From: Streptomyces sclerotialus
GTDB taxonomy: Bacteria; Actinomycetota; Actinomycetes; Streptomycetales; Streptomycetaceae
DNA length: 64,000 nt
Assembly: GCA_000719105.1 (NCBI GenBank)
Contig: JODX01000014.1
Location: 124,001 to 188,000 of the forward strand
Direction of reading: 5' to 3'
Below the pieces are notes generated by a model. It saw only the letters and a program-made list of their open reading frames with translations. It was not told the origin of the DNA and did no database searches. The translations under genes were made by a program, and so were the position numbers. Of this stretch, positions 42,027 through 51,130 are shown one piece after another (position 1 is the stretch's first letter; each line of letters opens with the position of its first letter).

Positions 42027-42185
42027 TCAGGCGCTGCGCGAGGCCACCATGCCGAGGGTGAGGAGGCCGAGGACGACCCAGCCGAACCAGAGCCAGCCAT
42101 TGGAGCCGAGGGCCACCGTGTAGGCCGTCACCACGACGAGCCCACCCATGGTGAGCGCTCCCATCGTCTTCGTGGAACCGGGCAT
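42027..42185 (-). CDS. Small two-TM membrane protein
   Basis: A 52-aa protein too short for most gene finders. ATG 42185 has GGAGGGTG about 6 nt upstream. Sequence is almost wholly hydrophobic: TM1 MGALTMGGLVVVTAYTVAL, a short NGWLW turn, TM2 FGWVVLGLLTLGMVA, and an RSA tail. It follows the CtaG-like gene on the same strand with a 61-nt gap and may be a small partner in membrane or oxidase assembly. Coding is supported by the ribosome binding site, codon bias and clear TM pattern. Confidence 0.8.
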   Translation of the reverse strand: MPGSTKTMGALTMGGLVVVTAYTVALGSNGWLWFGWVVLGLLTLGMVASRSA

Positions 42186-42246
42186 CGCGACACCCTCCTG
42201 GAGACTCGACTTCTCTCCATGGTGCCCCCGATCCGGGAAATAAGAC

Positions 42247-43197
42247 TCAGCGGCTCCGTGCGTTCAGGGAGGCGAGGTAGGCGTTGTACGCCTCGAGCTC
42301 CTTGTCCCCGTCGCGGTCGGCGGCGCGGTCCTTGCGCTTGGCCTGCCGCTGCTCGGAGCGGTACCACTGGAAGAGGAGCGCGATCAGCACCAGCACCGAC
42401 GGGACCTCGCTGAACGCCCAGGCGATGCCGCCGGCCGCGTTCTGGTCGGAGAGCGCGTCGATGCCGAGGGAGGCCGGAGGGTTCTCGTACGACCCGACCA
42501 TCGGGGCGGACGCCATCATCAGCGCGATGCCGAAGAACGCGTGGAACGGCATGCCCGCGAACAGCTCCAGCATCCGCATCAGATAGCCCGGGCGGTGCGG
42601 CCCCGGGTCGACGCCCATGATCGGCCAGAAGAAGACCAGGCCGACGGCGAGGAAGTGCACCATCATCGCGATGTGGCCCGGTGCCGACTCCATCAGGAAG
42701 TCGAACAGCGGGGTGAAGTACAGCCCGTACAGGCTCGCGATGAACATCGGGATCGTGAACACCGGGTGCGTGATGATCCGCATGTACCGGCTGTGCAGCA
42801 GCATCAGCAGCAGCTCGCGCGGACCCTTGCGGCCCCGCCCGGCGGTCGGCAGCGCGCGCAGCGCCAGCGTGATCGGGGCGCCGAGCAGCAGCAGGATCGG
42901 CGCCAGCATGCTGATCACCATGTGCTGCACCATGTGCACGCTAAACATGACCATGCCGTAGTCGTTCAGCTTGGTGCACATCATCAGGAAGATCAGCAGC
43001 ACCCCGCCCACGAACCACAGCGTGCGGTTCACCGGCCACTTGTCACCGCGCCGGACCAGCCGGACGACGCCCCACCCGTACAGGGCGAGCGCCACCAGGC
43101 AGCCGATGAGGAAGAACGGGTCCGCCGACCACTCGAGCCCCCGCCCCAGCGTGAACGGCGGCAGATCCATCGATGTGCCGTGCCCGCTGTGATCCAT
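42247..43197 (-). CDS. CtaG/caa3-type cytochrome c oxidase assembly protein
   Basis: A 316-aa membrane protein with about seven TM helices. Features of the CtaG_2 family: FSVHMVQHMVISMLAPILLL, HPVFTIPMFIASLYGLYFTP, HIAMMVHFLAVGLVFFWPI and FHAFFGIALMMA; several His and Met residues in membrane helices suit copper handling for oxidase assembly. The C-terminal tail is charged and coiled (RSEQRQAKRKDRAADRDGDK). N-terminal MDHSGHG could also bind metal. ATG 43197 has AGGAG upstream. Confidence 0.87.
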   Translation of the reverse strand: MDHSGHGTSMDLPPFTLGRGLEWSADPFFLIGCLVALALYGWGVVRLVRRGDKWPVNRTLWFVGGVLLIFLMMCTKLNDYGMVMFSVHMVQHMVISMLAPILLLLGAPITLALRALPTAGRGRKGPRELLLMLLHSRYMRIITHPVFTIPMFIASLYGLYFTPLFDFLMESAPGHIAMMVHFLAVGLVFFWPIMGVDPGPHRPGYLMRMLELFAGMPFHAFFGIALMMASAPMVGSYENPPASLGIDALSDQNAAGGIAWAFSEVPSVLVLIALLFQWYRSEQRQAKRKDRAADRDGDKELEAYNAYLASLNARSR

Positions 43198-43250
43198 CCC
43201 ACGGCTCCTGATTCGTACGGGTTGTGCTGTCTGTCCGCACCCAGACTAGA

Positions 43251-43309
43251 ACCGCCCCCCGGGGCGTTCGGCACCGGGGGGCGGTACGGTGCGCCGCCCG
43301 TGGCGGCGC
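43251..43309 (-). terminator. Double hairpin downstream of pfkA
   Basis: ACCGCCCCCCGG with its complement forms a 12-bp stem (43251-43262 / 43274-43285, 11-nt loop), and GCGCCGCC-cgt-GGCGGCGC (43291-43309) forms a second 8-bp stem. Both lie just beyond the pfkA stop and would end pfkA transcription before the ctaG promoter region. Confidence 0.7.
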
Positions 43310-43322
43310 CCGCGGCGAGGTG

Positions 43323-44348
43323 TCAGAGGACGCACTCCGCCTCGGCGTACCGGTCCAGCGGAACGGTCTTCAGCGTCTCCACGGCCTGAGCCAGCGGCAC
43401 CATCACGATGTCGGTGCCGCGCAGCGCGGTCATCATGCCGAACTCGCCCCGGTGCACGGCCTCCACCGCGTGCCACCCGAACCGGGTCGCGAGGACGCGG
43501 TCGTACGCGGTCGGGGTGCCGCCGCGCTGCACATGCCCGAGGATGACGGGACGGGCCTCCTTGCCGAGGCGCCGCTCCAGCTCGACGGCGAGCTGGCGGG
43601 CGATGCCGGCGAAGCGCTCGTGGCCGTAGACGTCCTTGCCGCCCTCGTCGAAGTCCATGGTGCCGGGCCGGGGCTTGGCGCCCTCGGCGGCCACGACGAT
43701 CGCGAACCGCTTGCCCTGTTCGAACCGCTCACCGACCTTGGCGGTCAGCTCCTCGATGTCGAAGGGCCGCTCGGGGACGACGACGGCGTGCGCGCCGGCC
43801 GCCATGCCCGAGTGGAGGGCGATCCAGCCGGTGTGCCGGCCCATCACCTCCACGATGAGGACGCGCTGGTGGGACTCGGCGGTGGTCTTCAGCCGGTCGA
43901 GCGCCTCGGTCGCCACGCCCACGGCCGTGTCGAAGCCGAAGGTGACGTCCGTCACGGCGATGTCGTTGTCGATGGTCTTCGGCACGCCGACGATCGGCAG
44001 GCCGTTGTCGGAGAGCAGCCGGGCCGCCTTGAGCGTGCCCTCACCGCCGATGGGGATGATCGCGTCGAGGCCGAGGTCCTGGACATGGCTCCTGGCCCGC
44101 TCCACGCCGTCCCGCAGATGCTCGGGGCGGACGCGGGAGGAACCGAGGATCGTGCCGCCGCGGGCGAGGATGCCGCCCACCGCGTCGAGGTCGAGCTTGA
44201 GGTAGTCGCACTCCAGGAGACCCTTCCAGCCGTCCCGGAAGCCGATGACCTCGTCGCCGTGATCGACGACGGAACGGTGCACGACGGACCGGATGACGGC
44301 GTTCAGCCCGGGGCAGTCACCGCCGGACGTGAGGACACCAATGCGCAT
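43323..44348 (-). CDS. pfkA: 6-phosphofructokinase
   Basis: A 341-aa enzyme phosphorylating fructose 6-phosphate in glycolysis. MRIGVLTSGGDCPGLNAVI is the N-terminal nucleotide site; GGEGTLKAA and PKTIDNDI carry the residues that distinguish donor use: Gly at the 104-type position with Lys at the 124-type position, the mixed pattern known for ATP-dependent actinomycete enzymes. FGFDTAVGVATEAL and VEVMGRHTGWIAL line the sugar site. ATG 44348 is chosen by family alignment; a GTG 21 nt upstream is possible. Confidence 0.96.
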   Translation of the reverse strand: MRIGVLTSGGDCPGLNAVIRSVVHRSVVDHGDEVIGFRDGWKGLLECDYLKLDLDAVGGILARGGTILGSSRVRPEHLRDGVERARSHVQDLGLDAIIPIGGEGTLKAARLLSDNGLPIVGVPKTIDNDIAVTDVTFGFDTAVGVATEALDRLKTTAESHQRVLIVEVMGRHTGWIALHSGMAAGAHAVVVPERPFDIEELTAKVGERFEQGKRFAIVVAAEGAKPRPGTMDFDEGGKDVYGHERFAGIARQLAVELERRLGKEARPVILGHVQRGGTPTAYDRVLATRFGWHAVEAVHRGEFGMMTALRGTDIVMVPLAQAVETLKTVPLDRYAEAECVL

Positions 44349-44522
44349 AGCCCGAGATACCTTCTCCACGTGGGCCGGGAGCCGGACCGCTCTGTCCGGC
44401 GGGACCCCGTCACCCTACCGGCGGGAGGGGGCGGGGCCGTACGGTGCGTCCGCGTTCCGGACACCCCCGCACACGTGAGCGCCGGGCGTGTCGGATGGGC
44501 CCTGATGTGAGAGGCGGAAATT

Positions 44523-44558
44523 CCGCGTCGCCGGACCCGATGGGGCCCGGCGACGCGG
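44523..44558 (-). terminator. Terminator hairpin after gatD
   Basis: CCGCGTCGCCGG and its complement form a 12-bp stem around a 12-nt loop, 11 nt past the gatD stop. No U-tract, as usual in Streptomyces. It lies between gatD and the upstream end of pfkA (44349-44568 otherwise empty). Confidence 0.75.
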
Positions 44559-44568
44559 GTCAGGCGGG

Positions 44569-45297
44569 TCAGGCGGGCTGCTCGGCGGCGGCGATCCGCT
44601 CGCCCCGCAGCGCCTCGTACCAGCGGTCGTCGACCGGCGGCAGCGCGTTGACGTCGAGCGCGAGCTTGAGCAGATGGTCCGCGATCAGCGGGTTCCGGGC
44701 GAGCACCGGCCCGTGCATGTACGTCCCGAAGACGGTGTCGTTGTACGCGCCCTCGGTGCCGTCGCCCGTGCCGTTGCCGTTGCCGATGCGCACCCGTGCC
44801 AGCGGGCGGGCGGTGGGGCCGAGGTGCGTGACGCCCTGGTGGTTCTCGAACCCGGTCAGCGGCGGCAGGCCGAGCTGCGGGTCGATGTCGCCGAGCACGT
44901 CGCCGACGCAGCGCGCGCCCTCGCCGCGCGTGGTGGTGATGTCCAGCAGCCCGAGGCCGGGCTCGCGCTGGCCGAGGTCGTTGATGAACTCCTGGCCGAG
45001 GATCTGGTAGCCGGCGCAGACCGAGAACACGATCGCGCCGTTCTCCACGGCCCGGTAGAGCTGGCCGTCCCGGCGCAGCCGCTCGGCGGCGAGGCGCTGC
45101 GGCCGGTCCTCGCCACCCCCTATCAGGTAGATGTCGCCGGAGGTGGGGATCGGCTGGTCGCTGCGCACGTCCAGACGGGCCACGTCCAGGCCGCGCTGGC
45201 GCGCCCGGCGCTCGACGACGAGCACGTTGCCCTGGTCGCCGTAGGTGCTCAGCAGGTCCGGGTAGACCCAGACGACCCGCAGTTGGTTGTCGCTCAC
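44569..45297 (-). CDS. gatD: Lipid II isoglutaminyl synthase, glutamine amidotransferase subunit
   Basis: A 242-aa class-I-like glutaminase (CobB/CobQ type) supplying ammonia for amidation of D-glutamate in lipid II. The nucleophile Cys is in VFSVCAGYQILGQ and the catalytic His in TYMHGPVLARNP; the substrate segment LSTYGDQGNVLVVERRA is typical. It follows murT by 18 nt and the two proteins form the MurT-GatD complex, which modifies peptidoglycan stem peptides. Confidence 0.94.
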   Translation of the reverse strand: MSDNQLRVVWVYPDLLSTYGDQGNVLVVERRARQRGLDVARLDVRSDQPIPTSGDIYLIGGGEDRPQRLAAERLRRDGQLYRAVENGAIVFSVCAGYQILGQEFINDLGQREPGLGLLDITTTRGEGARCVGDVLGDIDPQLGLPPLTGFENHQGVTHLGPTARPLARVRIGNGNGTGDGTEGAYNDTVFGTYMHGPVLARNPLIADHLLKLALDVNALPPVDDRWYEALRGERIAAAEQPA

Positions 45298-45315
45298 AAA
45301 AGTCCCCTGAGGTTG

Positions 45316-46554
45316 TCAGTTGCCGACGCGGCGGCGCAGGTCCTGGAACGCGGTGTAGTTCGCGATGACCTCGATCCGGCCCGGCGGGCACATCTGCACG
45401 GCCTGGTCGACGTTGTCGCAGACCTGGAAGTGCTGGTTCGCCACCTCCAGGCGGACCGCGAGGTCCAGCTTGCGGTCGCCGACCACGAAGATCGGGTGAC
45501 CGGTGAGGCGTGTGTAGTCGACGTCCCACAGCCAGGAGGTGTCGGTGCCGTCGGCGCCGCGCGCGTTCACCGACAGGATCACCGGGGCCGGCGGCGGGTC
45601 GATCAGCGAGAACGTCTCCAGCCAGCCGGCCGGGTTCTTGGCGAGCAGCAGCCGCAGGTCGCGCTGCATGAACTGCACCACGTCGTAGCGGCCGGCCACG
45701 GCCTGCACCTGGTACATGCGTTCCAGGGCGACCTGCGGCGGCACTCCGAAGACGGCCGCGACGGCGGCCGAGGAGGCGGCGTTGGCCTTGTTGGCGCGGC
45801 CCGGGAGCTGGAGGTGGATCGGCCAGGCGGAGCCGTGCGGGTCGAGGACGTGGTCGTTCGAGAGCGCCCAGCTCGGGGTCGGACGGCGGAAGCCGCACGC
45901 ACCGCAGAACCAGTCGTCGCCGGGGCGCTGCATCACACCGCCGCAGGACGGGCAGGACCAGGCGTCGTCCTTCCACATCTGACCGGCCGCGACCCAGATC
46001 ACGTTGGGGGAGGAGGACGCCGCCCACACCACCAGCGGGTCGTCGCAGTTGGCCACGATGACGGCCTTGGTGCCGGCCAGGCCCTCGCGCCAGTTCTCGG
46101 CGAGCATGCGCGTCTCGGCCGCCCGGTCGAGCTGGTCGCGCGAGAGGTTGAGCAGCGCGATGCACTTCGGGTCCGTGTCGCGGGCCACTCCGGCGAGGTA
46201 CTTCTCGTCGACCTCGATGACCCCGAACTTGGCGTCCGAGCCGCCGGCCAGCGCCGAGGTGATGCCCGCGGGCATGTTGGCGCCGAGCGCGTTGGAGACG
46301 ACCGGGCCCGCGGCGCGCAGCGCCTCCGCGATCAGCCGGGTGGTCGTGGTCTTGCCGTTGGTCGCGGAGACGAGGACGACGTCCAGGTTCTGGGCGAGCC
46401 GGGCCAGGAGGTCGGGGTCGAGCCTCAGCGCGACCTTGCCGCCGATCACCGATCCGCTGCCGCGGCCGGCGGCGCGCGATGCCGCCGCGACCGCCTTGCC
46501 CGCCGTCACGGCCAGCTTGGCCCGCGGCGTGAGCGGGTCCGAGTTCCCTGCCAT
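45316..46554 (-). CDS. murT: Lipid II isoglutaminyl synthase, MurT subunit
   Basis: A 412-aa Mur-ligase homologue activating the alpha-carboxylate of D-Glu in lipid II with ATP. P-loop SATNGKTTTTRLIAEAL; a four-Cys zinc ribbon CPSCGG...CGACGF inserted in the central domain, typical of MurT; NKANAASSAAVAAVFG; and the C-terminal DUF1727 with WLWDVDYTRLTGHP. The start ATG 46554 has AAGGAGG about 11 nt upstream. First gene of murT-gatD, divergent from def. Confidence 0.95.
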   Translation of the reverse strand: MAGNSDPLTPRAKLAVTAGKAVAAASRAAGRGSGSVIGGKVALRLDPDLLARLAQNLDVVLVSATNGKTTTTRLIAEALRAAGPVVSNALGANMPAGITSALAGGSDAKFGVIEVDEKYLAGVARDTDPKCIALLNLSRDQLDRAAETRMLAENWREGLAGTKAVIVANCDDPLVVWAASSSPNVIWVAAGQMWKDDAWSCPSCGGVMQRPGDDWFCGACGFRRPTPSWALSNDHVLDPHGSAWPIHLQLPGRANKANAASSAAVAAVFGVPPQVALERMYQVQAVAGRYDVVQFMQRDLRLLLAKNPAGWLETFSLIDPPPAPVILSVNARGADGTDTSWLWDVDYTRLTGHPIFVVGDRKLDLAVRLEVANQHFQVCDNVDQAVQMCPPGRIEVIANYTAFQDLRRRVGN

Positions 46555-46702
46555 CAGTTCTCGATCCTCCTTGCGTGCGCGCCGCGCCTGAACCGTTCGG
46601 CAACGTGGTGCGGACCTCAGCCTATCGAGATCCACTCGCACGCCCGAATCCCGGCCACCGCCCCGGCGCCCGGGCGACCTGGAGGACCGTACCCTTGCGG
46701 CC

Positions 46703-47272
46703 ATGCGACACGGTTCCATCCCCGGCTCCCGGGGGCGCGTACGGCCTCTCACCCTCCTCGGAGACCCCGTTCTGCACGCGGCTTGTGAAGGAGTGGTGGA
46801 GTTCGGGCCCGATCTGGCCGGACTCGTGGAGGACATGTTCGCCACGATGTACGCGGCGCGGGGCGTGGGTCTCGCCGCGAACCAGGTCGGCGACGCGCGC
46901 CGGGTGTTCGTCTACGACTGCCCGGACGACGAGGACGTCCGTCATGTGGGGCACGTGGTCAACCCGCGGCTCGTGGAGACCGGCGGCGTGGTGCTGCGCG
47001 GCCCGGAGGGGTGCCTGTCGCTGCCGGGTCTCGAAGCGGGGACCGAGCGGTACGACGAGGCGGTCGTCGAGGGCGTCACCCTGGACGGTGACCCCGTGCG
47101 CGTGCGCGGCACCGGCTTCTTCGCCCGCTGCCTGCAGCACGAGTGCGACCACCTGGACGGCGCGCTGTACGTGGACCGCCTCGGCGGGTGGCGCAGACGG
47201 CGGGTGCTGCGGCAGGCCGCGCGGGCGGAGTGGGGCCGTACGTCTCAGGGCCGCGCCGTGGCGCGGCCCTGA
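46703..47272 (+). CDS. def: Peptide deformylase
   Basis: A 189-aa metallopeptidase removing the formyl group from new proteins. All three motifs are present: GVGLAANQ, EGCLSLPG with the metal Cys, and QHECDHLDG with the HExxH-type zinc/iron site. It is one of several deformylases usual in Streptomyces. TACCCT lies 7 nt before the ATG and no ribosome binding site is visible, so the mRNA is probably leaderless. A hairpin covers its stop codon. Confidence 0.94.
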   Translation: MRHGSIPGSRGRVRPLTLLGDPVLHAACEGVVEFGPDLAGLVEDMFATMYAARGVGLAANQVGDARRVFVYDCPDDEDVRHVGHVVNPRLVETGGVVLRGPEGCLSLPGLEAGTERYDEAVVEGVTLDGDPVRVRGTGFFARCLQHECDHLDGALYVDRLGGWRRRRVLRQAARAEWGRTSQGRAVARP

Positions 47273-47273
47273 G
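47244..47273. terminator. Hairpin over the def stop codon
   Basis: CTCAGGGCCGCGCC-GT-GGCGCGGCCCTGAG, 14-bp arms, contains the def stop codon (47270-47272) in its right arm. It is a likely terminator for def and for the convergent TetR gene, whose stop is about 50 nt away. Confidence 0.75.
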
Positions 47274-47321
47274 CGCGTGGGCCGGCGGGTCCGTACGTCG
47301 TGCGTCAGCGGGTTCGGTACG

Positions 47322-47966
47322 TCAGAAGCCCGGCCCGCCGACCCGGTCGCCCGCCGCCGCCAGCCGCCCCCACAGCAGGTCGGCGAGGCTGCGCACCAGC
47401 TCGGCGCGGGAGCAGGGGCGTTCGCCCAGCCACCAGTCGCCGGCCGCGTGCATCATGCCGACGATGCCGTGCCCCCACACGCGGGAGAGCCGCTCGGTGT
47501 CCGGGCCGAGGTCGAGCCGTTCCTCTATGACCTTGCCGAGCTCCTCGCCCATGCGGCGCAGCAGGGGAGCGGAGTGCCTGCCGACGTCGAAGCCCTGGTC
47601 GCCCGGCTGGCCCCCCTCGGCGGGATGCATCAGAAAGCGGTACACCTGCGGGCGTAGCTCGATGGCCGCCAGATAGGTGTCGAGCGTCTGCTCGACGCGC
47701 TCGCGGCGCTCCGCCGGGGCGTCCAGCGCCGCCCGCAGCGAGGCGAGGAGGGCGTCCGTGTGGCGCTGGGCGAGGGCCGCGTACAGCCCGCCCTTGTCGC
47801 CGAAGTGCCGGTAGAGGATCGGCTTGGTGATGCCCGCCTCGGCGGCGATGGCGTTCATGGAGGCCCCGGGGCCGTCGCGGAGCACCACTCTGTCGGCGGC
47901 CTCCAGCAGCTCGCGCCGACGGCGGTCGGCGGACCGTGCCTGGTCGGTCCGCTGCGTGGTGTCCAT
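47322..47966 (-). CDS. TetR family transcriptional regulator
   Basis: A 214-aa TetR-type repressor. Helix-turn-helix at about residues 15-65 (ELLEAADRVVLRDGPGASMN, AGITKPILYRHFGDKGGLY). The C-terminal domain (DTYLAAIELRPQVYRFLMHP, WGHGIVGMMHAAGDWWL) is large and hydrophobic, fitting a fatty acyl-CoA type ligand. It is divergent from an acyl-CoA dehydrogenase gene with GGTAAC repeats in the gap. ATG 47966 has GGGGGAG upstream. Control of the dehydrogenase is inferred. Confidence 0.92.
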   Translation of the reverse strand: MDTTQRTDQARSADRRRRELLEAADRVVLRDGPGASMNAIAAEAGITKPILYRHFGDKGGLYAALAQRHTDALLASLRAALDAPAERRERVEQTLDTYLAAIELRPQVYRFLMHPAEGGQPGDQGFDVGRHSAPLLRRMGEELGKVIEERLDLGPDTERLSRVWGHGIVGMMHAAGDWWLGERPCSRAELVRSLADLLWGRLAAAGDRVGGPGF

Positions 47967-48082
47967 GCGTCTCTCCCCCACCCGTGCTGAATCGGTGATG
48001 CCTGCGCAAACTAACACTGATGGGCACGTCTCTATCGAACGGGCTGACGAGGGGCATCGGGAGTTGACTTTTCCTACCGCCC

Positions 48083-48111
48083 GGTAACACACTGCGGTTA
48101 CCTTAGGTAAC
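48083..48111. promoter_or_regulatory. GGTAAC/GTTACC operator before the acyl-CoA dehydrogenase gene
   Basis: Three half-sites: GGTAAC (48083-48088), GTTACC (48097-48102) and GGTAAC (48106-48111). The last two form the perfect palindrome GTTACC-TTA-GGTAAC. TTGACT (48064-48069) upstream is a good -35. It is the natural target of the adjacent TetR protein. Confidence 0.65.
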
Positions 48112-48136
48112 ACGTCAGTGCGGTGCGGGAGGGATC

Positions 48137-49363
48137 ATGGCCGAGTTCACCATGGAGCTCAACGACGAACAGAAGGAGGTCCGCGACTGGCTCCACGGGT
48201 TCGCCGCGGACGTGATCCGCCCCGCGGCCGCCGAGTGGGACGAGCGCGAGGAGACCCCCTGGCCGATCATCCAGGAAGCCGCCAAGGTCGGCATCTACTC
48301 CCTCGACTTCTACGCCCAGCAGTACTTCGACGCCACCGGTCTCGGCATCCCCATGGCGATGGAGGAGCTGTTCTGGGGTGACGCCGGCATCGCCCTGTCC
48401 ATCGTCGGCACCGGCCTCGCCGCCGTGGGGGTCCTCGCCAACGGCACCGAGGAGCAGATCGGCACCTGGATCCCCCAGATGTACGGCGACGTCAACGACG
48501 TCAAGGTGGCCGCTTTCTGCTCCTCCGAGCCCGACGCCGGCTCCGACGTGGCCTCCATGCGTACGCGTGCCGTGTACGACGAGGCCAAGGACGAGTGGGT
48601 GATCAACGGCACGAAGACCTGGGCGACCAACGGCGGCATCGCCAACGTGCACGTGGTCGTCGCGGTCGTCGACCCGGAGCTCGGCTCCAAGGGCCACGCC
48701 TCCTTCATCGTCCCGCCGAACACGCCGGGTCTCGCCCAGGGCCAGAAGTTCAAGAAGCACGGCATCCGCGCCTCGCACACCGCCGAGGTGATCCTGGACA
48801 ACGTCCGCGTGCCCGGCTCCTGCCTGCTCGGCGGCAAGGAGAAGCTGGACCAGCGCCTCGCCCGCGCGCGCGAGAAGGCCAAGAAGGGCGGCGAGCGCGT
48901 GAAGAACGCCGCGATGGCCACCTTCGAGGCGTCCCGCCCGGCGGTCGCCGCGATGGCCGTGGGCACCGCGCGGGCCGCGTACGAGGTGGCCCTCGACTAC
49001 GCGCAGACGCGCGAGCAGTTCGGCCGGCCGATCATCGACAACCAGGGCGTGGCCTTCCAGCTCGCGGACATGCGCACGTCCATCGACGCGGCCCGGCTGC
49101 TGACGTGGCGCGCCTCCTGGATGGCGATCAACGGCAAGCCGTTCACCGCGGCCGAGGGCTCCATGTCGAAGCTGTTCGCCAGCGAGACCGCCAAGAAGGT
49201 CACCGCGCAGGCGATCCAGATCCTCGGCGGCAACGGGTACACACGGGAGTACCCGGTGGAGCGCATGCACCGGGACGCCGCCATCTACACCATCTTCGAG
49301 GGCACCAGCGAGATCCAGCGGCTGGTGATCGCCCGGACGCTGTCGGGGATGCCGATCCGCTAG
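48137..49363 (+). CDS. Acyl-CoA dehydrogenase
   Basis: A 408-aa FAD enzyme introducing the alpha-beta double bond in acyl-CoAs. FAD/substrate motifs [20 protein letters not shown] and [15 protein letters not shown]; catalytic Glu in [33 protein letters not shown] near the C-terminus. An insertion rich in Lys/Arg ([17 protein letters not shown], about 235-255) lies in a surface region. Single gene with own promoter, probably controlled by the divergent TetR regulator. Confidence 0.95.
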   Translation: MAEFTMELNDEQKEVRDWLHGFAADVIRPAAAEWDEREETPWPIIQEAAKVGIYSLDFYAQQYFDATGLGIPMAMEELFWGDAGIALSIVGTGLAAVGVLANGTEEQIGTWIPQMYGDVNDVKVAAFCSSEPDAGSDVASMRTRAVYDEAKDEWVINGTKTWATNGGIANVHVVVAVVDPELGSKGHASFIVPPNTPGLAQGQKFKKHGIRASHTAEVILDNVRVPGSCLLGGKEKLDQRLARAREKAKKGGERVKNAAMATFEASRPAVAAMAVGTARAAYEVALDYAQTREQFGRPIIDNQGVAFQLADMRTSIDAARLLTWRASWMAINGKPFTAAEGSMSKLFASETAKKVTAQAIQILGGNGYTREYPVERMHRDAAIYTIFEGTSEIQRLVIARTLSGMPIR

Positions 49364-49375
49364 GACGGCGGGCTC

Positions 49376-49909
49376 TCAGCGGTACCGGAGCGGTGTGAGC
49401 TGCTCGATGTCGTACCGCGCCCGCAGTTCCTCGATCACCGCGCGGTCCGGGGGGCCGCCGGCGTCGAGGATCTCCAGCAGCTCCTCGAAGTAACGCTCGT
49501 GGTCCGGCGGCGGGGACGCCTGGAAGAACATCCTCGCCGGGGCGCCGGTGGGGTTCGCGAAGGCGTGCGGGCAGCCGGGCGGGACCGCGATCACCGTGCC
49601 CGGTGTTGCCCGTACCACCCGGTTGCCCGAGCTCGACTCCCAGCGCCGCCAGCCGTCCGGGGTCCGTACCCGCGGCTCGAAGGCGAGCACGTCCAGCTCG
49701 CCCTCGAGCACGTAGAACAGCTCCTCGCTGCGCGCGTGCACATGGGCGCCCACGTCGAAGCCGGGCGGGACGACCACCTCGAAGCTGGACGCCATGCGCG
49801 AGTGCGTGCCGGTCACCTTGAACGTCACGTCGTGCGCGGGTGTGCGCACCGTGCGCCCGTGGCCCGGCGGCACGAGCAGCCCCTCGGACGGCGGGAGGAG
49901 CGCGGTCAC
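49376..49909 (-). CDS. momA: MomA-like cupin quinone-forming monooxygenase
   Basis: A 177-aa cupin. Metal-binding motif 1 is PGFDVGAHVHARSEELFYVLEGELDVL (in part HVHARSEELFYVLEG); motif 2 is PPGCPHAFANPTG. In the rppA-P450-cupin operons of Streptomyces, the cupin (MomA) oxidises tetrahydroxynaphthalene to flaviolin, the substrate for the P450. GTG 49909 overlaps the P450 stop (GTGA). Function is by family and operon context. Confidence 0.87.
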   Translation of the reverse strand: MTALLPPSEGLLVPPGHGRTVRTPAHDVTFKVTGTHSRMASSFEVVVPPGFDVGAHVHARSEELFYVLEGELDVLAFEPRVRTPDGWRRWESSSGNRVVRATPGTVIAVPPGCPHAFANPTGAPARMFFQASPPPDHERYFEELLEILDAGGPPDRAVIEELRARYDIEQLTPLRYR

Positions 49910-51129
49910 CAGGAGACGGGCAGGGCCTCGGGCCCCCGGATCAGTGCGCCCCGCCGCCATGGCACGTCCTCGGGCGGGACCGCGAGCCGCAGTCCGGGCA
50001 GCCGGTCGACCAGCGTGTTCACCAGCAGTTCCGCCTCCAGCCGGGCCAGCACCTGGCCCGCGCAGTAGTGCGGGCCGTTGCCGAACGCCAGGTGCGGGTT
50101 CGGGGCGCGGTCGAAGTCGATGCGCTCCGGGTCGGGGAAGACCTCCGGGTCGCGGTTGGCGGCGAGGTAGGAGACGTAGACCGCGTCGCCCTCGCGGATC
50201 CGCACGCCCCGGATCACCACGTCCTCCGTCGCGATGCGGGACAGGCCGACGGCGTTGCGGTGCGGGATGTAGCGCAGCAGCTCGTCCAGGGCCTGCGGGC
50301 GCAGTTCCGGCTCGGCGCGCATCCGCTCCATCAGCTGCGGGCGGGTGCACAGCACGAAGAACATCTGCCCGACGTTGTTGGTGACGGCCTCGCCGCCGAT
50401 CTGGACCGGTCCGGCGATCGCCATCGCCTCGTCCTCGGTGATGTCGCCCCGGCCCACCGCCGCCCCGAGCAGGGAGACGATGTCCTCCCCGTCGGATCCC
50501 GCCCGGTCCGCGATGGCCTTGGCGAAGTACGCCTCCATGTCCCGCTTGCACTGCTCGCTGAACACGGCGCCGCGCGAGGACGACAGGATGCCCTGGGTCC
50601 ACTCGTGCATCAGTTCGCGGTCGGCGGCCGGGACGCCCATCAGCTCGCAGATCACGACCATGGGGAAGGGTTTCAGGACCCGCTCGATCAGATCGGCGGG
50701 CGGCCCGTCCGCGACCATCTCGTCGACCATCCGGTCGAGCATGTCCTGGGCGCCCGTGCGCAGCCGTTCCACGCCCTTGGAGGTGAGGGCGGGGGCGATG
50801 GCCCGGCGCAGCCGGGAGTGGTCCGGCCGGTCGGCGAAGCTCATCGCCCCCGGCTGCGGGATGAAGTGCGGGGCCAGCCGGGTGACCTGGCGGCCCACCA
50901 CGGCCGCGCGGCTGAACCGGGGGTCGTTCGTCACCAGCCGTACGTCGTCGTAGCGCGTGACCAGCCAGGCCCAGCCCTCGCCGTTGGGCAGCTGGATCCG
51001 GGTGACCGGGCCCTCGCGCATCAGTTCGGCCAGGACGGGGTCGAAGTCGACGCCCGTCAGGTTCAGGGCGGGCCAGTGCCGTACCGGTGGCGTCGGGGCC
51101 GTCTCTTCGATCGTCTCGCTCGTCGTCAT
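49906..51129 (-). CDS. cyp158A2: Cytochrome P450, CYP158A family (biflaviolin synthase)
   Basis: A 407-aa P450 close, from memory, to S. coelicolor CYP158A2, which couples two flaviolin molecules into red-brown pigment polymers. Heme loop FGNGPHYCAGQ with axial Cys, ExxR in DELLRYIPHR, and I-helix IGGEAVTNNVGQ, where the conserved acid-Thr pair is missing, as in CYP158A2. It lies 1 nt after the rppA stop and overlaps the cupin by 4 nt. Could be another CYP158A member. Confidence 0.9.
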   Translation of the reverse strand: MTTSETIEETAPTPPVRHWPALNLTGVDFDPVLAELMREGPVTRIQLPNGEGWAWLVTRYDDVRLVTNDPRFSRAAVVGRQVTRLAPHFIPQPGAMSFADRPDHSRLRRAIAPALTSKGVERLRTGAQDMLDRMVDEMVADGPPADLIERVLKPFPMVVICELMGVPAADRELMHEWTQGILSSSRGAVFSEQCKRDMEAYFAKAIADRAGSDGEDIVSLLGAAVGRGDITEDEAMAIAGPVQIGGEAVTNNVGQMFFVLCTRPQLMERMRAEPELRPQALDELLRYIPHRNAVGLSRIATEDVVIRGVRIREGDAVYVSYLAANRDPEVFPDPERIDFDRAPNPHLAFGNGPHYCAGQVLARLEAELLVNTLVDRLPGLRLAVPPEDVPWRRGALIRGPEALPVSW

Positions 51130-51130
51130 C

